Part shown: positions 16,288 to 24,582 of the stretch, in pieces
Position numbering within the stretch: the first letter of the stretch is position 1
Layout of the letters: every line of letters starts with the position of its first letter
NCBI GenBank assembly: GCA_036501825.1
Contig: DASXZP010000039.1
Location: forward strand, 1-64,000
Reading direction: 5' to 3'
DNA length: 64,000 nt
Origin: JAFECT01 sp036501825
Lineage (GTDB): Bacteria; Pseudomonadota; Alphaproteobacteria; Caulobacterales; Caulobacteraceae
Made by a program: the position numbers and the translations under genes
Notes under the pieces: model-generated
Told to the model about the DNA's origin: nothing
Database searches by the model: none
The model's input: only the letters and a program-made list of their open reading frames with translations

Positions 16288-18993
16288 TCAGTACTTGATC
16301 CGCAGGCCGACGTAGAACTGACGGCCGTTGTCGTAGACGGCGCGCGGCTGGTTCTTGTTCTCCGCATAGTACTTCAGCAGCGGGTCGGTCAGGTTCAGCG
16401 CGTCGGCCGTGATGGTGACGTTGGGCGTGACCTTCACGTTCACCGAGGCGTCGAGTTCGCCGGTGTTGTCCTGGTTCTCGGCCGACGAGCGGTCGAGGCC
16501 CACGAAGAAGTGCGAGCGATAGGTGTAGGCCAGTCGCGCGCTCAGCCAGTGGTTCTCGAAGTAGCCCGTCGCGTTGAAGGTGTTGCGCGAGTCGCCGACC
16601 AGGGGATGGCCCGCCGCATCACTGCCGTCGGCGTAGGTGTAGTTGGCCTGGAAGCCGAAGCCGTAGGCGATCGGTTGCTGCCACTGCAGTTCGAGCCCCT
16701 CGCTCTTGCCGCTCGTATTGACCGGCGAGGTGATCGTGTAGGTCTTAATCGCGTTGTAGAACATGCTGTAATACTGGGCCGTCGAGAGGCCGTAGCCGAC
16801 GTAGCTCGACAGATCCATGTAGAACAGGTGACCGGCCAGCAGCGAGGTCGGCGCGTAGTACCACTCCAGGCCGATGTCGTAGTTGTTCGACCTGATCGGC
16901 TTCAGGTTCGGGTTGCCGCCGTTGCCGGTCAAGGTCAGGTCGGTCAGCGACACCGCGCCGGCAAGCGCGGAGTAGTCGGGCCGCGAGATGGCCTCGTTGG
17001 CGGCGAAGCGCAGCAGCAGATCGTCCTGGACGTTGAAGGTCAGGTTGATCGACGGCAGCACGTCGAAATAGTTGTGATCGACCTTGGTGACGATGTAGTC
17101 GCCGAACGCCGAGGACGTGATCACGCCGGGCGTGGTGGAGAACGCCTGCGAATTCACATAGCTCGACAGCTGGCTGTCGACGAGACGGACGCCGAAGTTG
17201 CCGTGCCAGCGGTCGCCGCCGATTTCGGCCATGATGTAGCCGGCGGTGTCGACTTCGTTCACCTTGAAGGTGCCGGGCCAGTAATAGAACAGGTCCGGTG
17301 AACCCGCAGGACGCGGCGCCAGGATCGGCACGATGGTCGAGGTAATCAGGCCGGTGTTGCCGATCGCCGGGTTGGACAGGAAGCCCGGGACGCGGAAGGC
17401 GCTGCCGAAGTTGGACGGATAGTCCTGACCGGTCGGGTCGACCGCCGAGAACGGAAGTCCGCCGCCGCCGGTCCAGCACTGGCCGTTGGCGCCGATCGAG
17501 CAGCCGTGGTCCCAACCCACCACCTGGCGGGTGTGATCGTTGGCGCGAATCCCGAACTTCAACGCCTTGAAGGGACCGTCGTCGAGATCGTAGGTACCGT
17601 CGATCTTGCCGTAGGTTTCCTTGTCCTTTTCGTTGAAGGTCTCGTTCCAGGCCCAGTCGTTGAACAGGCCGGCCGGGTTGGACGGGGTGATGTTCGCGAA
17701 CGAAACCGCGGCAACGCCCGAGGAGGTGTAGTTGTAGGCTGCGCCGGTGGGTCCATCGACTTCGAACGACGGCGCCGAGGGCGTGTCGCCGTGGCCTTCG
17801 GTGTAGCCCAACTGAAACTTGAAGTTCAGCCGGCTCGACGGGTGATAGGCGCCGTCGAGGTTGACGTACATGGTCGAAGACGACTCGTTGGGACGATAGA
17901 TGTTGTCCACCACGACGCCGTCGGTCGGGCCGCCCGGACCCACCAGCGGGAACGAGGCCCCGGTGATTGTGTCGCCCTTGACCGTGTAGCTGGTCGGAAC
18001 GTTGGTGGTGAACTCCTTGGAGCCCCAGAACATGTAGTTGGTGTTATAGTTCGTCGCGTTCATGTGTGAGTAGAAGCCGTCGAGCTTGAACTCCCACTCG
18101 TCGTTCGGCTTCCACTGGATGGTGGCGTCGCCGCCTTCGCGCACGCGCTGCTGCTGGAACAGCGACGAACCGATCAGGGTCGGGTACCACTTGCCGACGA
18201 GGCTCGGGATCGCCGCGCCGGTCGCATCGCCGGACCCCACCTGAGCCCAGCCGAGGTCTTCTTGGCCATCGCGGCGGATGTCGCGCGCTTCGTAGAAGCC
18301 CTGAACGATGATCCCGAGGGTGTCGTCGCTGTTTTTCCAGCCCAGCAAGGCGCTCGCTTGCGGCTTCCAGTCGGCGGCGAGCGAGCCGTATTCGCCCTGC
18401 AGCTCGGCTTCCACCGTCGTCTGGGTCGGCAGGGCCAGCGGATCGCGGGTCAGGATGTTGATGGAGCCGGCGACGCCGCCTTCGACCATGTTGGCCGACT
18501 GCGACTTGGAAGCTTCGGCGGTGTTGACGATTTCCGAAGGCAGCAGGGTGAAGCTGACGCTACGGCCCACCGTCTGGAACTGATCGAGGATGAACCAGTC
18601 GCCGGTGGAGACCGGGTGGTCGTTGATCAGCACCTGGGTGAGGCTGGGGTTGGTGCCGCGGATGGAGACGCGGTCCTTCTCGTCGAAGCCGCCCTCGCCG
18701 CTCGAAGCGGACACGGTGTTCAGGCCCGGAAGGCGCGACAGCGCGTCGGCGACGTTCTTATCCGGCAGCTTGCCGATGTCGTCCGACGAGATCGCGTCGA
18801 CCACGTTGTCGGACTGACGCTTGATCGAAATCGCTTTCTGCAGCGACGCCTTGACGCCGGTCACTACCACTTCGGAGACCGTAGTATCGGCCTGAGGCGC
18901 GGGATCAGCCGCGAATGCAGGCGACACGGCGCCGGCGGCCAGTACGGCCAGGACGCTCGACGAACAGATCAGCATTGGCTTGCGCAAACGCAT
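16288..18993 (-). CDS. TonB-dependent receptor, probably for GlcNAc/chitooligosaccharides
   Basis: 901 residues with a signal peptide (MLICSSSVLAVLAAGAVSPAFA), a TonB-box-like segment (TTVSEVVVTGV), a plug domain (KLPDKNVADALSRLPGLN, DRVSIRGTNPSLTQVLIND) and a large barrel ending in an aromatic residue (FYVGLRIKY). A strong ribosome site (GGGAGGGAG) precedes the ATG. In Caulobacter a TonB receptor of this class beside the nag genes is needed for GlcNAc-oligomer uptake; I infer the same substrate from the neighbours (GH20 and PTS downstream, nagR divergent). The barrel sequence alone does not prove the substrate. Confidence 0.9.
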   Translation of the reverse strand: MRLRKPMLICSSSVLAVLAAGAVSPAFAADPAPQADTTVSEVVVTGVKASLQKAISIKRQSDNVVDAISSDDIGKLPDKNVADALSRLPGLNTVSASSGEGGFDEKDRVSIRGTNPSLTQVLINDHPVSTGDWFILDQFQTVGRSVSFTLLPSEIVNTAEASKSQSANMVEGGVAGSINILTRDPLALPTQTTVEAELQGEYGSLAADWKPQASALLGWKNSDDTLGIIVQGFYEARDIRRDGQEDLGWAQVGSGDATGAAIPSLVGKWYPTLIGSSLFQQQRVREGGDATIQWKPNDEWEFKLDGFYSHMNATNYNTNYMFWGSKEFTTNVPTSYTVKGDTITGASFPLVGPGGPTDGVVVDNIYRPNESSSTMYVNLDGAYHPSSRLNFKFQLGYTEGHGDTPSAPSFEVDGPTGAAYNYTSSGVAAVSFANITPSNPAGLFNDWAWNETFNEKDKETYGKIDGTYDLDDGPFKALKFGIRANDHTRQVVGWDHGCSIGANGQCWTGGGGLPFSAVDPTGQDYPSNFGSAFRVPGFLSNPAIGNTGLITSTIVPILAPRPAGSPDLFYYWPGTFKVNEVDTAGYIMAEIGGDRWHGNFGVRLVDSQLSSYVNSQAFSTTPGVITSSAFGDYIVTKVDHNYFDVLPSINLTFNVQDDLLLRFAANEAISRPDYSALAGAVSLTDLTLTGNGGNPNLKPIRSNNYDIGLEWYYAPTSLLAGHLFYMDLSSYVGYGLSTAQYYSMFYNAIKTYTITSPVNTSGKSEGLELQWQQPIAYGFGFQANYTYADGSDAAGHPLVGDSRNTFNATGYFENHWLSARLAYTYRSHFFVGLDRSSAENQDNTGELDASVNVKVTPNVTITADALNLTDPLLKYYAENKNQPRAVYDNGRQFYVGLRIKY

Positions 18994-19181
18994 GTAACTC
19001 CCTCCCTTTTCCGGCGGTCCGCGAGGATCTGCGCCGGTGCTTCCCCTTCGAAGCCGGGCCTCTCTGCGACCCGTCCTCCAATGCCAACCGGGCGCCCGTT
19101 TGAGCCGCCCGCTCTACCGGAATCCTCCGGCATCGGATTGACACCCTATAACGAGGTTACGAAGAAAGAAAGACAAAAATG

Positions 19182-19214
19182 ATACCAATCACGGACCGCT
19201 AGATTTATTGGTAT
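19182..19214. promoter_or_regulatory. Probable GntR/NagR operator in the divergent promoter region
   Basis: Perfect inverted repeat ATACCAAT (19182-19189) / ATTGGTAT (19207-19214) with a 17-base centre, in an AT-richer pocket between the receptor gene (starts 18993, minus) and the regulator gene (plus). The right half and following bases resemble the ATTGGTAT-type half-sites known for NagR/DasR-like GntR proteins. One site could control both transcripts. Confidence 0.6.
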
Positions 19215-19269
19215 GCAAGTGGTACGGTCATATGGCATAACCCGTTGGAAACCGCTAACCACGCTTCCT

Positions 19270-20034
19270 ATGTCCCGGTCTTCGGAGCAGTCCGTGTCCC
19301 TTTCCTCGATCCTCGGTCCCTTGGACGACTCGAGCCCGCAGCCGCTCTATCAGCAGCTGCAGCGCGCGCTGCGTGAGGCGATCGGCGCGAATGTGCTGGG
19401 CCCCGACGACGCCCTGCCCGCCGAACGCGACCTGGCCGACGAGTTCGCCGTGTCGCGAATCACCGTGCGCAAGGCGCTCGACGGCCTGGTCAGCGAGGGC
19501 CTGCTGACGCGCCGCCAGGGCGCGGGCACCTTTGTCTCCGGCCGCGTCGAAAAGAATTTCGCCAAGCTGACCTCGTTCTCCGAGGATATGATCGCGCGCG
19601 GGCGCAAACCGCACAGCGTGTGGATCAGCCGCGGCGCCGGCAGCGTGACGCCGGAAGAATCGATGACCCTCGGCCTTTCGCCCGGCGTCGGCGTGTATCG
19701 GTTCGGCCGCATCCGTTACGCCGACGCGGCGCCGATGGCGCTGGAGTATTCGACCATTCCCGCCGCGTGCCTGGGCGCACTCGAGGAAGTCGGTGAGTCG
19801 CTCTATGACGCGCTGGCGCGCAACGGCAATCGCCCCACCCGCGCGTTGCAGCGCCTGCGCGCGGTCCTGTTCAGCGCCGAACAGGCCGAGCTGCTGGGCA
19901 TTTCCGCCGGCGATCCCGGCCTGCTCATCGAACGCCGCGGCTTCTTGAAGAACGGCCAGGCGGTCGAGTTCACCCAATCCTTTTATCGCGGCGACGCCTA
20001 CGACTTCGTGGCCGAGCTGAGCACCCAAGGCTGA
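19270..20034 (+). CDS. nagR: GntR/HutC-family regulator of aminosugar use
   Basis: 254 residues from ATG 19270. GTG 19294 (MSLSSILG-) has a better ribosome site (GGAG, 6 bases) and is a serious alternative. An in-frame ATG at 19213 would put the operator inside the gene and is unlikely. Winged-helix N-terminal domain (PLYQQLQRALREAI, LPAERDLADEFAVSRITVRKAL, RRQGAGTFV) and a UTRA effector domain (KLTSFSEDMIARG, ERRGFLKNGQAVEFTQSFYRGD). HutC-type regulators at nag loci sense GlcN6P or GlcNAc6P and release their operators. It heads the rightward nagB-nagA-zwf-pgl-edd run. Confidence 0.88.
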   Translation: MSRSSEQSVSLSSILGPLDDSSPQPLYQQLQRALREAIGANVLGPDDALPAERDLADEFAVSRITVRKALDGLVSEGLLTRRQGAGTFVSGRVEKNFAKLTSFSEDMIARGRKPHSVWISRGAGSVTPEESMTLGLSPGVGVYRFGRIRYADAAPMALEYSTIPAACLGALEEVGESLYDALARNGNRPTRALQRLRAVLFSAEQAELLGISAGDPGLLIERRGFLKNGQAVEFTQSFYRGDAYDFVAELSTQG

Positions 20035-20045
20035 GGCGCGCCCGC

Positions 20046-21125
20046 GTGGACCTGGAGCCCTCCCGAAATCCTGGTCAGGACGGCGGCGATCGCCACGGTC
20101 GCGCCGGCGAAAGCCGGATGGCGCGCGAGGCGCTGCAGGCGCCGCAGGTGGTCGCCCACGCGATCGCCGCCAACCGCGCGATGCTGCGCGATCTCGGCGC
20201 CCTGTTGCGCAAGCGCGCGCCCACCGCAGTGGTCACCTGCGCGCGGGGCAGTTCCGACCACGCCGCGACCTTTGCGAAATATCTGATCGAGACGCGCACC
20301 GGCGTGATCACCTCGTCGGCGGCGCCGTCGGTGAGTTCGGTTTACGAATCATCGCCCGCCATGCGCGACGCGGTGTGCGTGGCGATCTCGCAATCGGGCC
20401 GCAGCCCCGATCTTCTCTCCACGGTGGAAGCGGCCAAGCGCGGCGGCGCCTTCGTCATAGCCCTGGTCAATGCGGAAGATTCGCCGCTCGCCGCCCTGGC
20501 CGATGCGTCCGTGCCGCTGCACGCGGGGCCGGAACTGAGCGTCGCGGCGACCAAGTCCTATATCGCGGCGCTCGCGACGGTGAGCCAGCTGGTCGGCGAG
20601 TGGGCGCAGGACGCGGAACTGCTGGCCGCCCTCGAAGGCGGGCCGGAACTTTTGGCGCGCGCGGCGCATCTGGACTGGAGTGCTGCGGTCGAAACGCTCA
20701 CCCCCGCGCACAATCTGTTCACGGTCGGCCGCGGCCTCGGCTTCGGCGTGGCCCAGGAGGCGGCGCTGAAGTTCAAGGAAACCTGCGGCCTGCACGCGGA
20801 GGCCTTCAGTTCGGCGGAAGTGCGCCACGGGCCGATGGCCCTGGTTACCGAGGGCTTTCCGGTGCTGGCCTTCGCCCAGGACGACGCGACGCGGCCGGGC
20901 CTGGAAGCGCTTGCCGCCGATCTGTCACGCGACGGCGCCAAGGTGCTGCTCGCGGGCGCCGAACAGGCGTCTGCGATTATGCTTCCCACCTTGAAGGCGC
21001 ATCCGGTGCTACAGCCCGTGCTCGAGATTCAAAGTTTCTACGGCATGGCGGCCGAGCTCTCCCGCGCGCGCGGGTTCGATGCGGACCGGCCGCCGCACCT
21101 CAACAAGGTCACCCGGACCGTCTGA
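20046..21125 (+). CDS. nagB-II: Glucosamine-6-phosphate deaminase, SIS-domain type
   Basis: 359 residues from GTG 20046; an internal ATG at 20118 (MAREALQAPQ) is the alternative. Two SIS domains like the isomerase half of GlmS but without the glutaminase: AVVTCARGSSDHAATFAKYLIE, CVAISQSGRSPDLL, AATKSYIAALA, FTVGRGLGFGVAQEAALKFKE, EVRHGPMALV, and a C-terminal HLNKVTRTV. This type deaminates GlcN6P to fructose-6-phosphate and ammonia and replaces canonical NagB in many proteobacteria. It sits between nagR and nagA and overlaps the nagA start (TGATG). Confidence 0.93.
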   Translation: MDLEPSRNPGQDGGDRHGRAGESRMAREALQAPQVVAHAIAANRAMLRDLGALLRKRAPTAVVTCARGSSDHAATFAKYLIETRTGVITSSAAPSVSSVYESSPAMRDAVCVAISQSGRSPDLLSTVEAAKRGGAFVIALVNAEDSPLAALADASVPLHAGPELSVAATKSYIAALATVSQLVGEWAQDAELLAALEGGPELLARAAHLDWSAAVETLTPAHNLFTVGRGLGFGVAQEAALKFKETCGLHAEAFSSAEVRHGPMALVTEGFPVLAFAQDDATRPGLEALAADLSRDGAKVLLAGAEQASAIMLPTLKAHPVLQPVLEIQSFYGMAAELSRARGFDADRPPHLNKVTRTV

Positions 21126-22336
21126 TGATCCGCGCCCTGGTCAACGCTCGCGTGCTGCAGGACGGGGCCCTCGCCGAGGGCCGCGCCGTGGTGATCGAGC
21201 ACGGCCGCATCACCGGCGTGGTCGCCGAACGCGACATCCCCGCCAGCGCGCGACGCACCGACCTGGAAGGCGCGCTGCTGCTGCCGGGCTTTTTCGACAC
21301 CCAGGTCAACGGCGGCGCGGGCCTGCTGTTCAACGACGCCCCGACGGTAGAGACCATCGCCGCCATCGGCGCCGCGCACCGCAAGTTCGGCAGCACGGCC
21401 TTCCTGCCCACCCTGATCAGCGACGATCTGCAGGTGGTGCGCGAAGCCATCGCCGCCGTCGACGCCGCCATCGAGCAAGGCGTGCCGGGCGTGTGGGGCA
21501 TTCACATCGAAGGCCCGTTCCTGAACGTGCGGCGCAAGGGCGTGCACGACGCGTCCAAGTTCCTGACCCTGGACGAAAGCTCGCTGGGCCTGCTGTCGTC
21601 GCTGAAGCGCGGCCGCACCCTGGTGACCCTGGCGCCGGAGAAGACCCGGCCCGAGATCGTGCGCGCGCTGTGCGACGCGGGCGTCGCGGTGGCCGCGGGT
21701 CACACCAACGCGTCCTACGCCGCGACCAAGGCGGCGCTGTTGCACGGGCTCAGCGGCTTCACCCACCTGTTCAACGCCATGTCGCCCCTGACCAGCCGCG
21801 AGCCGGGCGTGGTCGGCGCGGCGCTGGAGGACCAGAACGCCTGGTGCGGCCTGATCGTCGATGGCCGCCACGTGGACCCGGTGGTGCTGAAAATCGCCCT
21901 GAAGTGCCGCCCGCTCGACCGCTTCATGCTGGTCACCGACGCCATGCCCAGCGTGGGCATGAGCGGGGCCAAGACCTTCATGCTGCAGGGCCGGATGATC
22001 ACCGTGGAGGACGGCGTCTGCGTCGACGCCCACGGCACCTTGGCCGGTTCTGACCTGGACATGGCGAGCGCGGTGCGCAATGCACGGGACATGCTCGACC
22101 TCGACCTCCCCTCGGCCGTGCACATGGCCAGCGCCCACCCCGCCGCCTTCATGGGCCTGGACGGAGAACTGGGCCGAATCGCGCCGGGCCTGCGCGCCGA
22201 CCTGGTCTGCGCCACCGACGACCTGAAGGTGCTCGAAACCTGGATCGGCGGCGAGCCGTCGGGAATCGGCGAGGACCACGACGCACCCCAGCGCGCACCC
22301 GCCTTCGGAGGCGCGGCCCGGGGCCCGGCGCAATAA
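21125..22336 (+). CDS. nagA: N-acetylglucosamine-6-phosphate deacetylase
   Basis: 403 residues. Amidohydrolase motifs of NagA: LLLPGFFDTQVNGGAG, GIHIEGPFLNVRRKGVHD, VAVAAGHTNASY, THLFNAMSPLTSREPG, ADLV near the end, and the catalytic Asp in MLVTDAMPSVG. It removes acetate from GlcNAc-6P, giving GlcN6P for the upstream deaminase. The ATG overlaps the nagB-II stop by one base and the stop lies 3 bases from zwf, so the aminosugar genes are joined to the Entner-Doudoroff genes. The C terminus carries a short Gly/Ala/Pro-rich tail. Confidence 0.95.
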   Translation: MIRALVNARVLQDGALAEGRAVVIEHGRITGVVAERDIPASARRTDLEGALLLPGFFDTQVNGGAGLLFNDAPTVETIAAIGAAHRKFGSTAFLPTLISDDLQVVREAIAAVDAAIEQGVPGVWGIHIEGPFLNVRRKGVHDASKFLTLDESSLGLLSSLKRGRTLVTLAPEKTRPEIVRALCDAGVAVAAGHTNASYAATKAALLHGLSGFTHLFNAMSPLTSREPGVVGAALEDQNAWCGLIVDGRHVDPVVLKIALKCRPLDRFMLVTDAMPSVGMSGAKTFMLQGRMITVEDGVCVDAHGTLAGSDLDMASAVRNARDMLDLDLPSAVHMASAHPAAFMGLDGELGRIAPGLRADLVCATDDLKVLETWIGGEPSGIGEDHDAPQRAPAFGGAARGPAQ

Positions 22337-22339
22337 GCG

Positions 22340-23800
22340 ATGAGCCCCGCCCCGACCACCGCCGGCGCCATGGTCATCTTCGGCGCCACCGGCGACCTCG
22401 CGCTGCGCATGCTCTATCCGTCGCTCTATTTCCTGGAGCTGGACGGTCTGCTGCCGAAGAACCTGGCGATCATCGGCGCCTCGCGGTCACAGTTGTCCGA
22501 CGCCGCCTTCATCGAACGCGTGGAGACGGACCTGCGCGAACGCGCGGGTAAACACTTCGACGACGAGGTGTTCGAGCGTTTCCGCAGGCGTCTCAAGTAT
22601 CTCGGCGGCGACGCCAGTCAGCCCGAGATGTTCATGCGCCTCTCGCACGCGCTGGAGGGCGCGCGCGAAGTGATCTTCTATCTGTCGACGTCGCCCAGCC
22701 TCTACGGCGCGATCGCGCAAAATCTCGAGCGCTGCGGCCTTGCGGCGGCGCCCAATCGCATCGTCGTGGAAAAGCCGCTCGGGCGTGACCTCGCCTCGTG
22801 CCGTGCGATCAACGATGCGCTGGGCGTGGCGTTCAGCGAAGACCGCATCTTCCGCATCGACCACTATCTCGGCAAGGAGGCGGTGCAGAACCTGCTGGCG
22901 CTGCGCTTCGCCAACACCTTCTTTGAACCCTTGTGGAACAAGGTTTCCATCGACCACGTGCAGATCACCATCGCCGAGACCGTCGGCGTCGAGGGCCGCT
23001 GGGGCTACTACGACGAGTACGGCGCGATCCGCGACATGGTTCAGAACCACATGATGCAGCTCCTGTGCCTCGTCGCCATGGAGCCGCCCGCGTCGCTCGA
23101 TCCGGACTCGGTGCGCAACGAGAAGGTCAAGGTGTTGCGCTCGCTGCGCACCATCAACGGCCGCGAGGTCGATCGCAAAACCGTGCGCGGCCAGTATCGC
23201 GCCGGCGTCGCCGAAGGTCACTCCGTGCCCGGTTACGCCGATGAAGCCGGCGGCCATGCCAGCGACACCGAAACCTATGTCGCGCTCTGCGCGCACATCG
23301 ACAACTGGCGCTGGGCGGGCGTGCCCTTCTATCTGCGCACGGGCAAGCGCATGCCCGAGCGCTCGTCGCAGATCGTCATCCAGTTTCGCGAAGTGCCGCA
23401 TTCGGTGTTCGGCGGGGCCGACCTGCTCGCCAACCGCCTGACCATCCGGCTGCAGCCGCAGGAGGAGATCTCGCTCCTGCTGATGAACAAGACGCCGACG
23501 CTGGAGGAGGAAGGCCGCGGCATGGATCTGAAGCCGCTGGCGCTGAACCTGTCGCTGTCGGACGCCTTTCCCGCGCGGCGGCGGATCGCCTATGAGCGGC
23601 TGCTGCTGGAGGCGATCAAGAACGACACCACCCTGTTCGTCCGCCGCGACGAGGCGGAGGCCGCCTGGGCCTGGATCGACGCGGTCGTCCATGGGTGGCA
23701 AAAGACCGGGATGAAGCCCAATCCCTACGTCGCCGGAACCTGGGGCCCCGCCGGGGCCTTCGCCCTGGTCGAGCGGGACGGGCGCAGCTGGTACGAGTGA
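22340..23800 (+). CDS. zwf: Glucose-6-phosphate 1-dehydrogenase
   Basis: 486 residues. NADP-binding start (MVIFGATGDLALRMLYPSL), the active-site signature RIDHYLGKEAVQNLLALRFAN, and the conserved C-terminal body (PFYLRTGKRMPERSSQIVIQF, RIAYERLLLEAI). Converts G6P to 6-phosphogluconolactone, first step of the Entner-Doudoroff route, making NAD(P)H. No clear ribosome site; it starts 3 bases after the nagA stop, so translation is probably coupled. Its stop overlaps a GTG that opens a 22-codon ORF leading to pgl. Confidence 0.96.
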   Translation: MSPAPTTAGAMVIFGATGDLALRMLYPSLYFLELDGLLPKNLAIIGASRSQLSDAAFIERVETDLRERAGKHFDDEVFERFRRRLKYLGGDASQPEMFMRLSHALEGAREVIFYLSTSPSLYGAIAQNLERCGLAAAPNRIVVEKPLGRDLASCRAINDALGVAFSEDRIFRIDHYLGKEAVQNLLALRFANTFFEPLWNKVSIDHVQITIAETVGVEGRWGYYDEYGAIRDMVQNHMMQLLCLVAMEPPASLDPDSVRNEKVKVLRSLRTINGREVDRKTVRGQYRAGVAEGHSVPGYADEAGGHASDTETYVALCAHIDNWRWAGVPFYLRTGKRMPERSSQIVIQFREVPHSVFGGADLLANRLTIRLQPQEEISLLLMNKTPTLEEEGRGMDLKPLALNLSLSDAFPARRRIAYERLLLEAIKNDTTLFVRRDEAEAAWAWIDAVVHGWQKTGMKPNPYVAGTWGPAGAFALVERDGRSWYE

Positions 23801-23865
23801 GCCGTGAGGCTCGCCCCCATGAAGCTCGTCCCCATGACGCTCGCACCATGACGTTCGCACCATGA
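23797..23865 (+). CDS. 22-codon bridging ORF between zwf and pgl (possible translational relay)
   Basis: GTG 23797 overlaps the zwf stop (GTGA) and the ORF ends in a TGA that overlaps the pgl ATG (ATGA at 23862). The peptide is repetitive (SREARPHEARPHDAR then TMTFAP) because the DNA is made of tandem 14-15 base units. No separate ribosome site for pgl is visible, so ribosomes could pass from zwf through this ORF to pgl. Whether the peptide itself does anything is unknown. Confidence 0.4.
   Translation: MSREARPHEARPHDARTMTFAP
23804..23861. repeat. Four tandem 14-15 base units before pgl
   Basis: Units: 23804-23818 (GTGAGGCTCGCCCCC), 23819-23833 (ATGAAGCTCGTCCCC), 23834-23847 (ATGACGCTCGCACC), 23848-23861 (ATGACGTTCGCACC). 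Then ATGACGCC opens pgl. Each unit begins with ATG or GTG. The last two units are one base shorter, so copy-number change would shift the reading frame of the bridging ORF. Confidence 0.85.
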
Positions 23866-24569
23866 CGCCGGCGTTCAACGCCTATGACAGCACCCTTGCG
23901 ATGGTCCACGCCCTCGCCGACGAGGTCGCCGGCCGCCTGGGCGGGGCGCTGGCCAGCCGCGGCGGCGCCAGCCTGGTGGTCACCGGCGGAACGACGGCGG
24001 GGCCGCTCTACGACCGCCTGTGCCGCGCGCGCCTCGCCTGGGACCGCATCTTCGTGACCCTGTCGGATGAGCGCTGGGTCGCGACCGGCAGCCCCGACGC
24101 CAACGAGACCCTGGTGCGCGAACGCCTGTTGGTGAACAACGCCGAGCGCGCGCGGTTCACGCCGCTGAAGATCGCCGCAAAAACCGCCGCCGAGGCCGAG
24201 ACCAAGGTCAACTGGATGATCGCGGCCATGCGCAAGCCCTTCGACGTGACCCTGCTGGGCATGGGCGCCGACGGTCACGTGGCGTCGCTGTTCACCGGCG
24301 GCGAGGGCGTGGAGCGCGCGATGGATCTGAACGATCCGGCCCTGGTGCGCGCGGTGCGCTACGATCGCGCCGCGGGCGCGACCGAGCGGATGACCCTGAC
24401 CCTGCGTGCGCTTTTGGAGTCGCGCTTCATCGTGATCATGATCCGCGGCGCCGACAAGCGCGCGGCCTATGAGCGAGCTTTGACCGCGCCGGCCGATGCC
24501 CATGCCGCGCCGGTCCGCGCGATTCTTCACCAGGATGCCGTTCGCGTCGGCGTATACTGGGCGCCCTGA
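23862..24569 (+). CDS. pgl: 6-phosphogluconolactonase
   Basis: 235 residues, DevB/SOL type: SLVVTGGTTAGPLYDRLC, WDRIFVTLSDERWV, SPDANETLVRERLL and the conserved LLGMGADGHVASLF. Hydrolyses 6-phosphogluconolactone to 6-phosphogluconate between Zwf and Edd. The ATG directly follows the tandem repeat and overlaps the stop of the small bridging ORF. The GTG of edd follows 13 bases after the stop. Confidence 0.94.
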   Translation: MTPAFNAYDSTLAMVHALADEVAGRLGGALASRGGASLVVTGGTTAGPLYDRLCRARLAWDRIFVTLSDERWVATGSPDANETLVRERLLVNNAERARFTPLKIAAKTAAEAETKVNWMIAAMRKPFDVTLLGMGADGHVASLFTGGEGVERAMDLNDPALVRAVRYDRAAGATERMTLTLRALLESRFIVIMIRGADKRAAYERALTAPADAHAAPVRAILHQDAVRVGVYWAP

Positions 24570-24582
24570 GGAGATATAGGTC

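Noticed and set aside
20375..21124. Long in-frame extension upstream of nagA
   Set aside because: Lies over nagB-II; the nagA ATG at 21125 matches the family start and overlaps the nagB-II stop by one base.
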